Shown: positions 44,623 to 54,788 of the stretch, piece after piece
Numbering within the stretch: position 1 is the stretch's first letter
Layout: every line of letters begins with the position of its first letter
Source of the DNA: Planctomyces sp. SH-PL14
GTDB lineage: Bacteria; Planctomycetota; Planctomycetia; Planctomycetales; Planctomycetaceae
DNA length: 64,000 bases
Assembly (NCBI RefSeq): GCF_001610835.1
Contig: NZ_CP011270.1
Location: forward strand, 1 to 64,000
Direction: 5' to 3'
Translations under genes and position numbers: made by a program
Notes under the pieces: model-generated
What the model was told of the DNA's origin: nothing
Databases searched by the model: none
The model's input: only the letters and a program-made list of their open reading frames with translations

Positions 44623-45606
44623 TCAAACCGATCCCCGGATGGCCTCCTGAAAGTCGACCGCCGGAGCATAGCCGAGGACCGTCCGGGCCTTGTCGATCCG
44701 GAAGTCGAGGTTGTAGCCCATGAACTTGATCGCCGCCTGGGAGACAGGCGGCGATGTCGTTTTCCCGAGGAGCCGCCACACCGGTTCGAGAACTCCGGCC
44801 ACGATTTTCACCAGGCCGAGCGGGACGTGCTTCGTCGGACAAGGAAGCCCGGCCGCCGCGCAGACCCCGGCCACGAACTCTCTCTTCGTCACGAGCCGGC
44901 CGTCAGTGATGTTGAACGCCTCGCCCGAGAGGTCCGGGCGGTCGAGGGCCAGGAAGACGGCGTCGACGAGATTGCCGACGTAGGTATTGCTGACGAGCTT
45001 TTCGCCGCTCCCCGGGAACGCAAACTTTCCGCTCCGGATCCGGGCCAGCAACCGCGGAACGACGGTCCGGTCCCGCGGCCCGTAAAGAAACCCCGGCCGA
45101 AGCAGGACGCAGGTCAGGTCCCCTGCCGCCGCCCGCTCCTTCAGCACCTCCTCCGCGGCCACCTTCGAGCGGGTATAGCCGTCGATGCCGGAAATGCTGA
45201 CGGGCATCGTCTCATCCGTGCCGCGGTGCTCTCCCGCCGGATAGACGCCCAGGGAGCTGATCTGGACGACGTGCGGTCTGAGACCGATCACCAGAAACGC
45301 CCCGAGGAGGTTTTCGAGACCGCCCACATTCGCCCGCAGGTAGTCGGCCGCCGGCCCCCAGTCCCCGACGCGGGCCGCGCAGTGGACGAGATGGGTGACG
45401 CCTTGGACCGCTTCGGGAAGTGAGGAGGGATCATCCAGATCCCCCGGAACAATCTCCACGCCGATGGACCGCAGGAATGTGGCGTCGCTCGCAGGCCGGA
45501 CAAGCGCCCGCACGTTCCATCCCCGGCGGCGGGCCTGTTCGCAGACGTGGCTCCCGACGAGTCCCGTCGCTCCGGTCACAAGCAATAGGCCTGGGGACAT
45601 CGCCAA
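44623..45606 (-). CDS. NAD-dependent epimerase/dehydratase (extended SDR)
   Basis: A 327-residue short-chain dehydrogenase of the extended type. The nucleotide loop is TGATGLVGSH, the catalytic Tyr-Lys is in YTRSK, and the Ser is in QISSLGVY. The C-terminal part resembles hydroxysteroid dehydrogenase/isomerase-like or dihydroflavonol-reductase-like SDRs, but the substrate cannot be told. Alternative ATGs two codons apart begin MAMSPGLLLV. It stands between DUF1080 and sdhB on the leftward strand, with a family C repeat upstream. Confidence 0.88.
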   Translation of the reverse strand: MAMSPGLLLVTGATGLVGSHVCEQARRRGWNVRALVRPASDATFLRSIGVEIVPGDLDDPSSLPEAVQGVTHLVHCAARVGDWGPAADYLRANVGGLENLLGAFLVIGLRPHVVQISSLGVYPAGEHRGTDETMPVSISGIDGYTRSKVAAEEVLKERAAAGDLTCVLLRPGFLYGPRDRTVVPRLLARIRSGKFAFPGSGEKLVSNTYVGNLVDAVFLALDRPDLSGEAFNITDGRLVTKREFVAGVCAAAGLPCPTKHVPLGLVKIVAGVLEPVWRLLGKTTSPPVSQAAIKFMGYNLDFRIDKARTVLGYAPAVDFQEAIRGSV

Positions 45607-45663
45607 AGCTGGATCTCCGCCGCAAGCGAGGTGAACCGCAGGTCGTAATACCAGACGCGGGCT

Positions 45664-45694
45664 CTATCCGTGTTGATCTGTGTCCATCTGTGGC
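45664..45694 (-). repeat. Family C repeat core, copy 2
   Basis: TATCCGTGTTGATCTGTGTC then CATCTGTGG, the reverse complement of the core at 38640. No long arms are seen beside it. Confidence 0.7.
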
Positions 45695-45733
45695 TGGATC
45701 CCTTCTCTCGGCCACAGCGATCACGACAGTCGC

Positions 45734-46558
45734 TCAGCCGAAACCGCCCGCAGCCCCGCCCGCCTCGAGCCCTTCGGAGGAGAAGAGCGTCGCCTTCATG
45801 TACTCGCGGTTCATCCGGGCCATGTGGGTCAGGGAGATCCCGGCCGGGCAGGCGGCCTGGCACTCGCTCGTCACCGAGCAGTTGCCGAAGCCTTCTTCAT
45901 CCATCTGCTTGACCATGCTCAGCACCCGCGAGGCCCGTTCGGGGTTCCCCTGCGGAAGCTGGGCGAGGTGCGAGATCTTGGCCGAAACGAAGAGCATCGC
46001 CGAGGCGTTCTTGCACGCCGCGACGCACGCCCCGCAGCCGATACAGACGGCGGCGTCGAGGGCCGACTCCTGGTCGATCTTCGAGACCGGCAGGCAGTTG
46101 GCGTCCTGGGCCTGTCCGGTGTTCACCGAGACGAAACCGCCGGCCGAGATGATCCGGTCGAAGGCCGTACGGTCGACGACGAGGTCGCAGATGACCGGGA
46201 AGGCCCGGGCCCGCCACGGCTCGATCGTGATCGTGTCGCCGTCATTGAACTTCCGCATGTGGAGCTGGCAGGTGGTCGTCAGCCGCTCCGGACCGTGCGC
46301 CTGGCCGTTGATCATCAGGCTGCACATGCCGCAGATCCCTTCGCGGCAGTCGTGGTCGAACGCGACAGGCTCTTCGCCCTTCTGGATGAGTTGCTCGTTG
46401 AGGATGTCGAGCATTTCCAGGAAGGACATGTCCGGCGAAATGCCGGTCACCTTGTAATCCGCGAACCGGCCGTCGTCCTGGGCGTTCTTCTGCCGCCAGA
46501 CGCGAAGGGTCAGGTTCAGGGCTTTTCCGTGGGCTGCGTGGCTCATCGACGGACTCAC
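45734..46558 (-). CDS. sdhB: Succinate dehydrogenase / fumarate reductase iron-sulfur subunit
   Basis: The electron-transfer subunit of complex II. Seen: the 2Fe-2S motif [10 protein letters not shown] then [20 protein letters not shown], and two ferredoxin-type clusters [11 protein letters not shown] and CQAACP. It has 274 residues, somewhat longer than the 240 typical of some bacteria but normal for the FrdB-like B type. Tandem possible starts ([11 protein letters not shown]) are close together. It is the last gene of sdhCAB. Confidence 0.95.
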   Translation of the reverse strand: MSPSMSHAAHGKALNLTLRVWRQKNAQDDGRFADYKVTGISPDMSFLEMLDILNEQLIQKGEEPVAFDHDCREGICGMCSLMINGQAHGPERLTTTCQLHMRKFNDGDTITIEPWRARAFPVICDLVVDRTAFDRIISAGGFVSVNTGQAQDANCLPVSKIDQESALDAAVCIGCGACVAACKNASAMLFVSAKISHLAQLPQGNPERASRVLSMVKQMDEEGFGNCSVTSECQAACPAGISLTHMARMNREYMKATLFSSEGLEAGGAAGGFG

Positions 46559-46653
46559 TTGGCTGGGGGACTCCCGGGCGGGAGTGTTCCCATTTGTTTC
46601 CGGTTCCCGACTGTCGCGCCGGGACGCGTCGACCGACTCTCTGACTTACTCTT

Positions 46654-48573
46654 TTACTTGTAATTGCGGACTTCCGGCGGGACGAACTCGAAAGACAGGG
46701 CTTCCTTGTGGAGCTCCTGCGGGGCGTTGTCCCCCTTGTGTTCCCAGGCGGAGACGTAGCTGAAGTTCGCATCGTCACGCCGCGCTTCACCCTCTTCCGT
46801 CTGGTACTCCTCGCGGAAGTGGCCGCCGCACGACTCCTGGCGGTGGAGAGCGTCGCGGCACATCAGCTCGCCGAACTCGAGGAAGTCCGCCACGCGGCCG
46901 GCGTGCTCCAGGCTCTGGTTGAGCGAGTCGCCCGTCCCGAGGACGCGGACGTTCCCCCAGAACTCCTCGCGGAGCTGACGGATCTTGTCGATCGCCTTCG
47001 TCAGCCCGGCGGCGTTACGGGCCATCCCGCAGTTTTCCCACATGATGAGGCCGAGCCGGCGGTGGAAGCTCGTGACCGTTTCGGAGCCGTTGACGCTCAG
47101 CAGGCGGTTGACGCGTCCCTGGGCTTCTTCGAGCGTCTCGCGGAATCGCGGATGGGCATCCGTGATCGGCGAGAGCTTGCGGGAGGCGAGGTGGTGACCG
47201 ACCGTGTAAGGGGCGACGAAGTATCCGTCGGCGAGCCCCTGCATCAGGGCGCTGGCGCCCAAGCGGTTGGCGCCGTGATCGGAGAAGTTCGCCTCGCCGA
47301 GGACAAACAGCCCCGGGATCGTGCTCTCCAGGTTGTAGTCGACCCACAGCCCGCCCATCGTGTAGTGGACGGCGGGGTAGATCCGCATCGGGTTCTTGTA
47401 CGGGTCTTCGTCCGTGATCTTGTCGTACATGTCGAACAGGTTGCCGTACTTGCCACGGATGGCGTCGACACCCTGTTCCTTGATCGCCCGGCCGAAGTCG
47501 AGGTAGACCGCCAGCTTCGTCTCGCCGACGCCGAAGCCGGCGTCGCACCGCTCCTTCGCCGCGCGACTGGCGATATCGCGGGGGACCATGTTGCCGTACG
47601 TCGGATAGCGGCGTTCGAGGTAGTAGTCGCGGTCTTCTTCGGGAATCTGGTTCGCCGGCCGCGAGTCGCCCGCGGTTTTCGGCACCCAGACCCGGCCGTC
47701 GTTCCGGAGGCTCTCGCTCATCAGCGTGAGCTTCGACTGGTGGTCGCCGGTGACCGGAATGCAGGTCGGGTGAATCTGCGTGTAGCACGGGTTGCTGAAG
47801 AACGCCCCCCGCTTGTGAGCCCGCCAGGCGGCGGTGACGTTGCAGCCCTTGGCGTTCGTCGAGAGGTAGAAGACGTTGCCGTAGCCGCCGGTGCAGAGGA
47901 GGACGGCGTGGGCCGAATGCGTCTCGAACTGGCCGTTCTCCAGGTTCCGGCAGACGATCCCGCGGGCATGCCCTTCGACCACCACGAGGTCGAGCATCTC
48001 CCGCCGGGAGTACATCTTCACTTTGCCGAGGCCGACCTGCCGCATCAGGCCGCTGTAGGCTCCCAGCAGGAGCTGCTGGCCGGTCTGGCCGCGGGCATAG
48101 AAGGTTCGCGAGACGAGCGCTCCGCCGAACGTCCGGTTGGCGAGCGTCCCGCCATACTCGCGGGCGAACGGGACTCCGGCGGCGACGCACTGGTCGATGA
48201 TGTTCGCGCTGACCTGGGCCAGCCGGTAGACGTTCCCTTCGCGGGCCCGCCACTCGCCCCCTTTGAGGGTGTCGTAGAACAGCCGCCAGATGGAGTCGCC
48301 GTCGTTGCGGTAGTTCTTGGCGGCGTTGATCCCTCCTTGGGCGGCGATGCTGTGCGCGCGACGGGGAGAGTCCTGGAAGCAGAACGCCTTGACGTTGTAG
48401 CCCATCTCGGCGAGGGACGCGGCGGCGCTGGCGCCGGCCAGACCGGTCCCGACGACGATAATGTCGTACTTCCGCTTGTTGTTCGGGGCGACGAGCTTCA
48501 TCTCGCGCTTGCAGCGGTCCCACTTCTGTTCGATGGGGCCGCTCGGAACTCGCGAGTTGAGAACAGTACTCAT
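46654..48573 (-). CDS. sdhA: Succinate dehydrogenase flavoprotein subunit
   Basis: The FAD-containing subunit of complex II, 639 residues. The dinucleotide fold [19 protein letters not shown] and the flavin-linking His region [18 protein letters not shown] are near the N terminus; substrate-binding segments [18 protein letters not shown] and [12 protein letters not shown] follow. The sequence is of the Bacillus/Bacteroidetes-type SdhA/FrdA class that pairs with a five-helix cytochrome b. It lies between sdhC and sdhB. Confidence 0.96.
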   Translation of the reverse strand: MSTVLNSRVPSGPIEQKWDRCKREMKLVAPNNKRKYDIIVVGTGLAGASAAASLAEMGYNVKAFCFQDSPRRAHSIAAQGGINAAKNYRNDGDSIWRLFYDTLKGGEWRAREGNVYRLAQVSANIIDQCVAAGVPFAREYGGTLANRTFGGALVSRTFYARGQTGQQLLLGAYSGLMRQVGLGKVKMYSRREMLDLVVVEGHARGIVCRNLENGQFETHSAHAVLLCTGGYGNVFYLSTNAKGCNVTAAWRAHKRGAFFSNPCYTQIHPTCIPVTGDHQSKLTLMSESLRNDGRVWVPKTAGDSRPANQIPEEDRDYYLERRYPTYGNMVPRDIASRAAKERCDAGFGVGETKLAVYLDFGRAIKEQGVDAIRGKYGNLFDMYDKITDEDPYKNPMRIYPAVHYTMGGLWVDYNLESTIPGLFVLGEANFSDHGANRLGASALMQGLADGYFVAPYTVGHHLASRKLSPITDAHPRFRETLEEAQGRVNRLLSVNGSETVTSFHRRLGLIMWENCGMARNAAGLTKAIDKIRQLREEFWGNVRVLGTGDSLNQSLEHAGRVADFLEFGELMCRDALHRQESCGGHFREEYQTEEGEARRDDANFSYVSAWEHKGDNAPQELHKEALSFEFVPPEVRNYK

Positions 48574-48642
48574 GGTGAACTCAGGATCGGCAGGCGGTGG
48601 GACGGTTCCGGAATGCGGGCGGCGAGGGGAAACGGTCGGCGG

Positions 48643-49404
48643 CTACTGCGGGGCGGGGTGCGGGTGGGTGTGTCCGTGCTCTTCCACGCGGGAGGCCGCT
48701 TCCGGTTCATCGGCCGGCTTGGCTCCGCCGCCGAACGTGCGTCCCGACCACGCGGCGAAGCTCCCGAACCCGACGGCCACCACGATCGCAAAAACCGTCG
48801 CGACCTTGCGGATGATCGGCGTGTACTTGGGGTGGTTCATCCCCAGGGAGTGAAACGCGGACGCCAGGCCGTGCGAAACGTGAACACCGAGGACCAGCGA
48901 GCCGATGAGGTAGATCGCCTTGCGGGACATGTCTCCCAGGATCAGCTTGGCCTTGTCGAACGGCTCGAGCCCTTCGCTTCCCCAGCCGATCTCAAACTTG
49001 AAGTCGGACAGGTGAACCAGGATGAACAGCAGGACGATGGCGCCGGTGATGGCCATCGTGCCGTCCGGGGTCAGTCCCAGGACGTTCAAGGTTCGCCCGG
49101 GGACCTTCGACTTCCGGGGGTGTCCGTAGCGAACGGGCCGCGCCGCAAGATTCTCCTGAATCGTGGCGAAGGCGATCCCGATGTGGCCGAAGAACGCGAG
49201 GTAGAGAATGACTTCCGCCACGATCAGGAACTCCTGATTGGCGTGAAGCGCGTGGGCGTAGTGGTTGTAGGCGTCCGCGCCGACGTAGAGCAGCAGGTTG
49301 CCCACCAGGTGGACGAGGAGGAAGAAGCACAGGAAGAGCCCTGTCCCCCCCATTATGAACTTCTTGCCCACGGAGGATTTCAGGGCGTTGAGCAACCAGC
49401 TCAA
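48643..49404 (-). CDS. sdhC: Succinate dehydrogenase cytochrome b558 subunit (five-helix)
   Basis: Membrane anchor of complex II, 253 residues, about five helices. His residues of the two-heme B type are visible: LLVHLVGN, HYAHALHAN, FGHIGIA, ILVHLSDFKF and GVHVSHGLASAFHSLG. Together with a single anchor gene this indicates a type-B succinate:menaquinone reductase, as in Bacillus and Wolinella. The C terminus is His/Pro-rich (HGHTHPHPAP). It is the first gene of the sdhCAB operon. Confidence 0.92.
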   Translation of the reverse strand: MSWLLNALKSSVGKKFIMGGTGLFLCFFLLVHLVGNLLLYVGADAYNHYAHALHANQEFLIVAEVILYLAFFGHIGIAFATIQENLAARPVRYGHPRKSKVPGRTLNVLGLTPDGTMAITGAIVLLFILVHLSDFKFEIGWGSEGLEPFDKAKLILGDMSRKAIYLIGSLVLGVHVSHGLASAFHSLGMNHPKYTPIIRKVATVFAIVVAVGFGSFAAWSGRTFGGGAKPADEPEAASRVEEHGHTHPHPAPQ

Positions 49405-49689
49405 GGTCGGCTCCTTGAATCAGTCGGCCGTCCGTCGCTGGGAAAAGACCTCGCTGGGGACGCGCGACCATCGGCGGCCGAGACCGCCAACAGGGGGGAA
49501 TACGCACTCGGGATCGCCGGCGCAAACCGGGATCGGCAACCGACTTCCTCCCGCCGAGCGGGTCGAGAGAGAAGTCTGCGCGATTATAGGCGTCCCCCCC
49601 GGTGCTGCAACGCCGTTCTGAAGATCACGTTCGCGTCAGGAAATCGGTTCCCACGGAAGAGAATCCCGCAGCATGTGAATTACTGGGCG

Positions 49690-50023
49690 ACCAAACCGCG
49701 TCCTTGCCGGCACGGCGGGATAGCTCAAACCCAACGTGCCACGGCAGCCTGGGGTCAAGGGGGCCACGCCCCCTTGACCCCGGAGGCACTCCTGTGAGGA
49801 ACCGTGGTACGCGACGGAAATCCCCTTTGTGGTACCAGCAATGTGGACTCCCTCAACGCGCACCGCTGGATTTGCAATCCCCGCGGGTTGGTGAGGGGGC
49901 ATTCGACACCGTGACCGTGCTTGGACACTCGCTCCTTCAGAGAGATCGAGACAGGCTAGGCCTCCGGCGGGCAAGAGGCATTCTGCCCCCTGCACCCCCT
50001 GACCAGGGTGCCCCTGGACCCGG
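49690..50023 (+). repeat. Family A dispersed repeat, copy 8
   Basis: Full forward copy ending 13 bp before the Gfo/Idh/MocA stop, which is on the other strand, so its terminal hairpin lies just past that gene. Hairpin 2 is degenerate here (AAGAGGCATTCTGCCCCCT). Confidence 0.92.
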
Positions 50024-50036
50024 AAAAATCTCTCAC

Positions 50037-51155
50037 CTACTGCAGCGTGAATTCCGGCAGCTTCACGATCTCGCCCCCCTTGAGCGCCGACTGGTGGGCG
50101 CAAATCCCCACGCACGTCCAGTTGGCAGCGAGCGTCGCGTTCGGCCACGGATCGCGATCCTCAGCGAGCGCCGTCAGCATCTCGTTGACCATGTGCGGAT
50201 GCGAACCGCCATGGCCGCCTCCCTGGATGAACGAGAGGTGCTCCGCGTCGTGAATCTCCGACGGCTTCGTGAACCGCCGGATCGGTTCCGGCAGCAGGTG
50301 GGCATAGTCCGGCACCGTGACGCGGGAAGGAATCTCCGGCTCCGGCTTCTTGGCGGTATGGATGATGTGCGGGTCGTGCTCCGTGAGCGTCCACTCGAAG
50401 CTCTTCTTCGTCCCATAGACGTCGAAGCTCTCGCGGTACTGGCGGGCGACGTCATAGAGGAACCGCCAGATATGGGCGGTGACGTCCGAGTCCTTCAACT
50501 TGATGTGGCAGGTCTCGACGGCAAACTTGTTGCCGGACTTCTTCTGGATGTCCTCACGGACGGTCCCCGAGCCGAAGCAGCTCACGTACTCGGCCCGCTT
50601 GTTCATCAGCCCCAGGACCGGGCTGACGACGTGCGTGGCGTAGTGCATCGGGATCATCCGTTCCCAGTAATCAGGCCAGCCATCCATGTCCTGCGGGTGG
50701 GAGGCGGCGAGGTGCTGGATCTTGCCGAGTTCGCCCTTCTCATACATCTCCTTGATGAACAGGAACTCGCGGCTGTAGACGACCGTTTCGGCCATCATGT
50801 ACTTGAGGCCGGTCTGCTTGACGACGTCGCAGATCTCCTGGCAGTGCTCGATGGTGGTCGCCATCGGGACGGTGCACATGACGTGCTTGCCGGCCCGCAG
50901 CGCCTGGAGCGACATCGGGGCGTGTTCGGCGATAGGGGAGTTGATGTGGACGAAGTCGACCTTGGGGTCTTTGAGGACGTCTTCGTACCTGGTATAGCGG
51001 GTGGCGATGTTGAACTGGTCGCCGGTCTTCTTGAGCTTGTCTTCGTTCCGCTGGCAGATGGCGGTGATGTTGGCCAGCGGGTGGGCCTGGTAGATGGGGA
51101 TGAATTCGGAACCGAAACCGAGACCGACCATCGCGACGTTGAACGACTTGCTCAT
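50037..51155 (-). CDS. Gfo/Idh/MocA-family oxidoreductase
   Basis: A 372-residue NAD(P)-dependent sugar or inositol dehydrogenase-like protein. The nucleotide loop MVGLGFGSEFIP is at the N terminus, then AICQRNEDK, VHINSPIAEHAPMSLQALRA and the variant GKHVMCTVPMAT, where many members have EKP. The C-terminal domain contains HPHMVNEMLTALAEDRDPWP. The ATG giving MSKSFNVAMVG has GAGG 5 bases upstream. The substrate is not known; such genes are abundant in planctomycetes. Family A repeats lie at both ends. Confidence 0.9.
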   Translation of the reverse strand: MSKSFNVAMVGLGFGSEFIPIYQAHPLANITAICQRNEDKLKKTGDQFNIATRYTRYEDVLKDPKVDFVHINSPIAEHAPMSLQALRAGKHVMCTVPMATTIEHCQEICDVVKQTGLKYMMAETVVYSREFLFIKEMYEKGELGKIQHLAASHPQDMDGWPDYWERMIPMHYATHVVSPVLGLMNKRAEYVSCFGSGTVREDIQKKSGNKFAVETCHIKLKDSDVTAHIWRFLYDVARQYRESFDVYGTKKSFEWTLTEHDPHIIHTAKKPEPEIPSRVTVPDYAHLLPEPIRRFTKPSEIHDAEHLSFIQGGGHGGSHPHMVNEMLTALAEDRDPWPNATLAANWTCVGICAHQSALKGGEIVKLPEFTLQ

Positions 51156-51313
51156 ACTGCCCTCGGGAGCGCCTGGCTGGATGGGATTCCGTTCGGCCGG
51201 GCGAGGGCCGACGGATCGGCAAGAGTCTATCAGAGTTGTTGAGGACAGCCACCGGATCCACGGCCCTTGGTCGGAGGGGGCATTCGCTGAACGAGCGAGT
51301 CCCACTCCGTTGC

Positions 51314-51646
51314 CTCGAACCACGTCCGTGCCGGCACGACTCTGTTTGCTCAAACCCAACGTGCGACGGCAGCCTGGGGTCAAGGGGGCCACGCCCCCTT
51401 GCCGCCGGAGGCACTTCCATGAGGAACCGTGGAACACAACGGGTGTCCCCTTTATGGAACCAGCTATGTGGACTCCCTCACATCAAACGGCTGGCTCTGC
51501 AATCCCCGCGGGTTGGTGAGGGGGCATACGGCACGTTGTCCGCGCTTGGATACGCTCTCCTTCCGACAGTGTCCGACGAGACGGCCTCCGGCGGGCAAAG
51601 GGGCGTTGCCCCCTTGCATCCCCCACCAGGGTGCCCCTGGACCCGG
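51314..51646 (+). repeat. Family A dispersed repeat, copy 9
   Basis: Full forward copy in the divergent region between the Gfo/Idh/MocA gene and a secreted hydrolase. Hairpin 1 is CAAGGGGGCCACGCCCCCTT; the end is CCAGGGTGCCCCTGGACCCG. Confidence 0.92.
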
Positions 51647-51796
51647 TTCAATCGTTCGTTTGCCTCCACGCTACGTCATCCAACCACCATCCCGCGAACA
51701 CCCCCGTCACCTCTTCCTCACGCTCCCAAGTGGAAGCCCGGCGCCCGGTGTGAGATGATCGCCGCACGCTCAACGTCACGACCCGAGGACTTCTCG

Positions 51797-53776
51797 ATGG
51801 GCACCCGTCTGCTTTCCCTGTTGGCCCTGATCTCGCTCGTCGCCCCGTCGCCGTTGTCGGCGCAGGCCAAGAAGAAGCCCGCCCCACCCGAGGTTTCGCA
51901 GGCGGACCACGACAAGCTCGTCGAACGGGCCAAGGCGCTGAGGGGGCTGGTGAAAAGTGCGGCGCCGAGGGCGGACTCCCCACTCGCCAAGCGGCTGCCG
52001 GACATCGAGATCTTCGCCAAGGCCCTGGAGTGGGCCACGCGGTACCGCGAGTATCCGGTCGCCAACTCGGTCAAGATTCTGAACGAGGTCGCCGACCTGG
52101 GCGAGAAGCGGATCCAGGCGTTCCAGGGAGGAGCCGCGGAGACGTTCGCGGCAACGACCGGCCGGTACGCGCTCGGCTACCGCTCGAAGGTCGACGACTC
52201 GGTCCAGCCGTACGCGATCTCTCTGCCGAAGGATTTCGACGCGAAAGCCTCCCAGCGGTGGCCGCTCTACGTCGTCCTCCATGGCCGGGCGGACACGATG
52301 GACGAAGCGGTCTTCATCAGGAACCACGACGGAAAGCCGGTCCCGGAGGACCAGACCTGGATCCAGCTCGACGTCTACGGCCGCGGCAACAATGCCTATC
52401 GCTGGGCCGGCGAGACCGATGTCTTCGAGGCGATCCAGGATGTCGTGAAGCGATACCGCATTGACGAACGCCGGGTCACGCTGTGGGGTTTCTCGATGGG
52501 TGGCGCCGGTGCATGGCACCTGGGGCTGCATCATCCGGACCGCTGGGCATCGGTCGGCGCGGGGGCCGGGTTCACCGACTTCTACCGCTACCAGAAGGTC
52601 GAGAATCCCTTCGAGTCCCCGCAGCACGACATGCTGCGGATCTACGACGCCGTCGGTTACGCGACGAACCTCGCCGACGTCCCCTTCATTACGTACGGCG
52701 GGGAAGTCGACCCGCAGCTCCTCGCCAGCCAGATCATGAAGGAGGAAGCGACTAAGAACGAAGCCCCGCTGGAAATGATCATCGGGCCGATGATGGGTCA
52801 CAAGTTCGATCCGGCGAGCCAGAAGTCGTTCATGGAGTTCCTCGGCCGCCACAACAAGACCGGCCGCCCCCTCCCGACGGAGCGGACAACGCTTCGGTTC
52901 GAGACATGGACTCTCAAATACAACCGTTGCGACTGGATCACGATTGAAGAGCAGACGGCCCCGTATGAGCGGTCCTACGTCGAGTCCAAGCCGGCGGACG
53001 ATGGACTGGCGATCGACACGCTGAACGTCTCGGCCCTCTCGATCGACCGTGGAATCGCCAACAGCGTGACGGTCGACGACTCCAAGCCGATCGACCTCAA
53101 CACCGCCGGCGACAACCGGCTCCCAAACGTCATCTTGGTGAAAGAGGGGAACGAGTGGGAGGTCCAGAACTACGACGACTCGCTCGGCTTCCAGACGAAC
53201 CCCGAGCAGCGGAAGCGGCACGATCTCCAGGGACCGATCGACGATGCGTTCATGTCGCGGTTCCTCTGCGTCCGCGGGACGAAGACGCCGTGGTCCGCGG
53301 ACCATCAGGCGTGGTCCGACTGGACCCGCGCGCGGCTCGAGCGGGAGTTCGATCAGTGGATGCGGGCCGCGCCGCGGACGGTCGATGACGTCAGCCTCAG
53401 CGAGGACGAGATCGAAGAATCGCACCTGATCCTGTTCGGCGACCCCGGCTCGAACGCGGTCCTGGCCCGGATCGTCGAGAAGTTGCCGATTCAGTGGACC
53501 AAAGACGGCCGCCTGACGGTCGCGGGACAGACTTACGATCACAACAAGCACGGCGTCGCGCTGATCTTCCCGAACCCACTCAACCCGAAGAAGTACGTCG
53601 TCCTCAACTCGGGGCACACGTTCCACGATCGCGAGTTCCGGGCCTCGAATGCCCAGCTTTACCCCCGCCTGGGGGACATCGCCGTGATCGAGTTCGGGAA
53701 GGCCGCCAAGGGAGCGGGCTACGACGAGAAGCCGGTCTTCTCCGACTACTTCGACGCCGCCTGGTCACTGGACTGA
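51797..53776 (+). CDS. Secreted alpha/beta-hydrolase (esterase/peptidase-like)
   Basis: A 659-residue protein with a signal peptide (MGTRLLSLLALISLVAPSPL). The middle is an alpha/beta hydrolase domain with the nucleophile Ser in WGFSMGGAGAWHLG, the oxyanion region YVVLHGRADTMD and a candidate catalytic His in MMGHKF. The C-terminal 250 residues are beta-rich (WTLKYNRCDWITIEEQTAPY) and end with HTFHDREF. The overall order resembles planctomycete prolyl-oligopeptidase-like esterases. The ATG has GAGG 8 bases upstream. A longer frame reading through the upstream repeat is rejected. Confidence 0.85.
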   Translation: MGTRLLSLLALISLVAPSPLSAQAKKKPAPPEVSQADHDKLVERAKALRGLVKSAAPRADSPLAKRLPDIEIFAKALEWATRYREYPVANSVKILNEVADLGEKRIQAFQGGAAETFAATTGRYALGYRSKVDDSVQPYAISLPKDFDAKASQRWPLYVVLHGRADTMDEAVFIRNHDGKPVPEDQTWIQLDVYGRGNNAYRWAGETDVFEAIQDVVKRYRIDERRVTLWGFSMGGAGAWHLGLHHPDRWASVGAGAGFTDFYRYQKVENPFESPQHDMLRIYDAVGYATNLADVPFITYGGEVDPQLLASQIMKEEATKNEAPLEMIIGPMMGHKFDPASQKSFMEFLGRHNKTGRPLPTERTTLRFETWTLKYNRCDWITIEEQTAPYERSYVESKPADDGLAIDTLNVSALSIDRGIANSVTVDDSKPIDLNTAGDNRLPNVILVKEGNEWEVQNYDDSLGFQTNPEQRKRHDLQGPIDDAFMSRFLCVRGTKTPWSADHQAWSDWTRARLEREFDQWMRAAPRTVDDVSLSEDEIEESHLILFGDPGSNAVLARIVEKLPIQWTKDGRLTVAGQTYDHNKHGVALIFPNPLNPKKYVVLNSGHTFHDREFRASNAQLYPRLGDIAVIEFGKAAKGAGYDEKPVFSDYFDAAWSLD

Positions 53777-53817
53777 ATGTGTTCGGCCGCGGGATTTCCG
53801 GAGCGAGCCACGAGCCC

Positions 53818-54138
53818 ATGTCGCACACCACAATCTGCCCGAAGTGCCACCAGAAGAGCAAAGTCGACGAATCGTTGATCGGACGATTCGTGACCTGTGA
53901 GCACTGCCGGTGCCTGTACTACGTCGTCGTCCCGCCGCTTGGCGAGGAGCGGACGGAGTGGCAGTCGCTCCCGGCGACAAGCGTTCCTCAACCCATCTCC
54001 GGACCGGCTTCCACGGCGACCGCGAAAGGGGCGGGGGCGGGGCCGGATCCCGTCGGAAGACTGACGTTGCTGGTGATCGTCAGCCTGATCCTGAGCGGCC
54101 TTTCGCTCGCGTTACAGATCGTCGGACTGCTGAAGTGA
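53818..54138 (+). CDS. Small zinc-ribbon protein with C-terminal membrane helix
   Basis: A 106-residue protein: zinc ribbon with CPKC (7-10) and CEHC (about 27-30), a Pro/Ala-rich linker, and one C-terminal hydrophobic helix (LTLLVIVSLILSGLSLALQI). It has the same plan as the longer protein at 4672-5403. No strong SD is near the ATG. It lies 41 bp after the hydrolase gene. Its last 27 bp overlap the convergent lipoprotein gene. Confidence 0.75.
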   Translation: MSHTTICPKCHQKSKVDESLIGRFVTCEHCRCLYYVVVPPLGEERTEWQSLPATSVPQPISGPASTATAKGAGAGPDPVGRLTLLVIVSLILSGLSLALQIVGLLK

Positions 54139-54447
54139 TTTTCCGGTGGCCTGTGGCTTCTCGGGTCGTTCAGCCGAAGACCGACCGTAAGCCTCATCCG
54201 GGAAGTCGTAGAAAGTGACGACCCGCCCGTCCGCGCGTGTCGCCCGCTTTTCCTGGAACTCCATGGTTTGACCAGGCGGAATCCCCTCAACGCGGATCTG
54301 CTCGCCGTTCTCCATTCGGAGGACCGGGTCATCCCAGGAAACGACCTGCGTCTCTCCGGTCGCTTCCGAGACGACCTCCGCGACGCGTGGCCCGGAGCAT
54401 CCGAACGCCAGGACGAGTCCCAGCCCCATCGCGCTGACTTGCCTCAT
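54112..54447 (-). CDS. Small lipoprotein, function unknown
   Basis: A 111-residue protein with a short lipoprotein signal (MGLGLVLAFGC) and a beta-rich body (QIRVEGIPPGQTMEFQEKRA). GAGG lies 6 bases before the ATG. Its 3' end overlaps the zinc-ribbon gene by 27 bp on the opposite strand. I do not recognise a family. Confidence 0.7.
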   Translation of the reverse strand: MRQVSAMGLGLVLAFGCSGPRVAEVVSEATGETQVVSWDDPVLRMENGEQIRVEGIPPGQTMEFQEKRATRADGRVVTFYDFPDEAYGRSSAERPEKPQATGKSLQQSDDL

Positions 54448-54747
54448 CGCTGCCTCAACTCCCGATGCCCTGATCCGCCACAGCGGGGCGGAGTATGCCG
54501 CGGGAACCGCGCCGAGGTAAATCGCGATGTCCAGCGACCGGCAGGATCGGCCGAACCTCGGGGCCAGTGGTCACCACGGAGTCGCGGACTCGACGTCGTG
54601 GGGTCGTTTTGTGAAACACAGAGTCACAGAGAGCACACAGGAAGGCAGACCACCAGAGCCGCGCTTCGGGTCCTATCTGTGTTGATCTGTGTTCATCCGT
54701 GGCTCCCTCTCCTCACCCGCCGCCGCCCGCGGACCACACCAGAAACG
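54448..54747. other. Intergenic region with family C repeat
   Basis: About 300 bp between the small lipoprotein and the tRNA terminator. It contains the family C repeat at 54612-54710; the rest shows nothing I recognise. Confidence 0.5.
54612..54710 (-). repeat. Family C repeat, copy 3
   Basis: An arm TGAAACACAGAGTCACAGAG (54612-54631, continuing to about 54641) is followed by the core CTATCTGTGTTGATCTGTGT (54673 on). The second arm seen in the copy at 60105 is missing. Confidence 0.7.
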
Positions 54748-54780
54748 AAAAAACCCGCTGCCAGGCTTCTGACAACGGGT
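54748..54780 (-). terminator. Terminator of tRNA-His
   Basis: On the minus strand ACCCG...CGGGT with inner pairing (TCAG/CTGG) is followed by TTTTTTCG. It lies 8 bp past the tRNA 3' end. Confidence 0.8.
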
Positions 54781-54788
54781 CGTGGAAG

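Noticed and set aside
46708-49797. A 1029-codon open frame on the plus strand opposite sdhC and sdhA.
   Set aside because: It is the antisense of well-supported genes; the composition is Arg/Asp/Val-rich without any domain. The same applies to long antisense frames at 15556-18207, 19658-21100 and 33557-36316.
51236-51796. Long N-terminal extension of the secreted hydrolase.
   Set aside because: It reads through family A copy 9. The signal peptide and a good SD mark the start at 51797.
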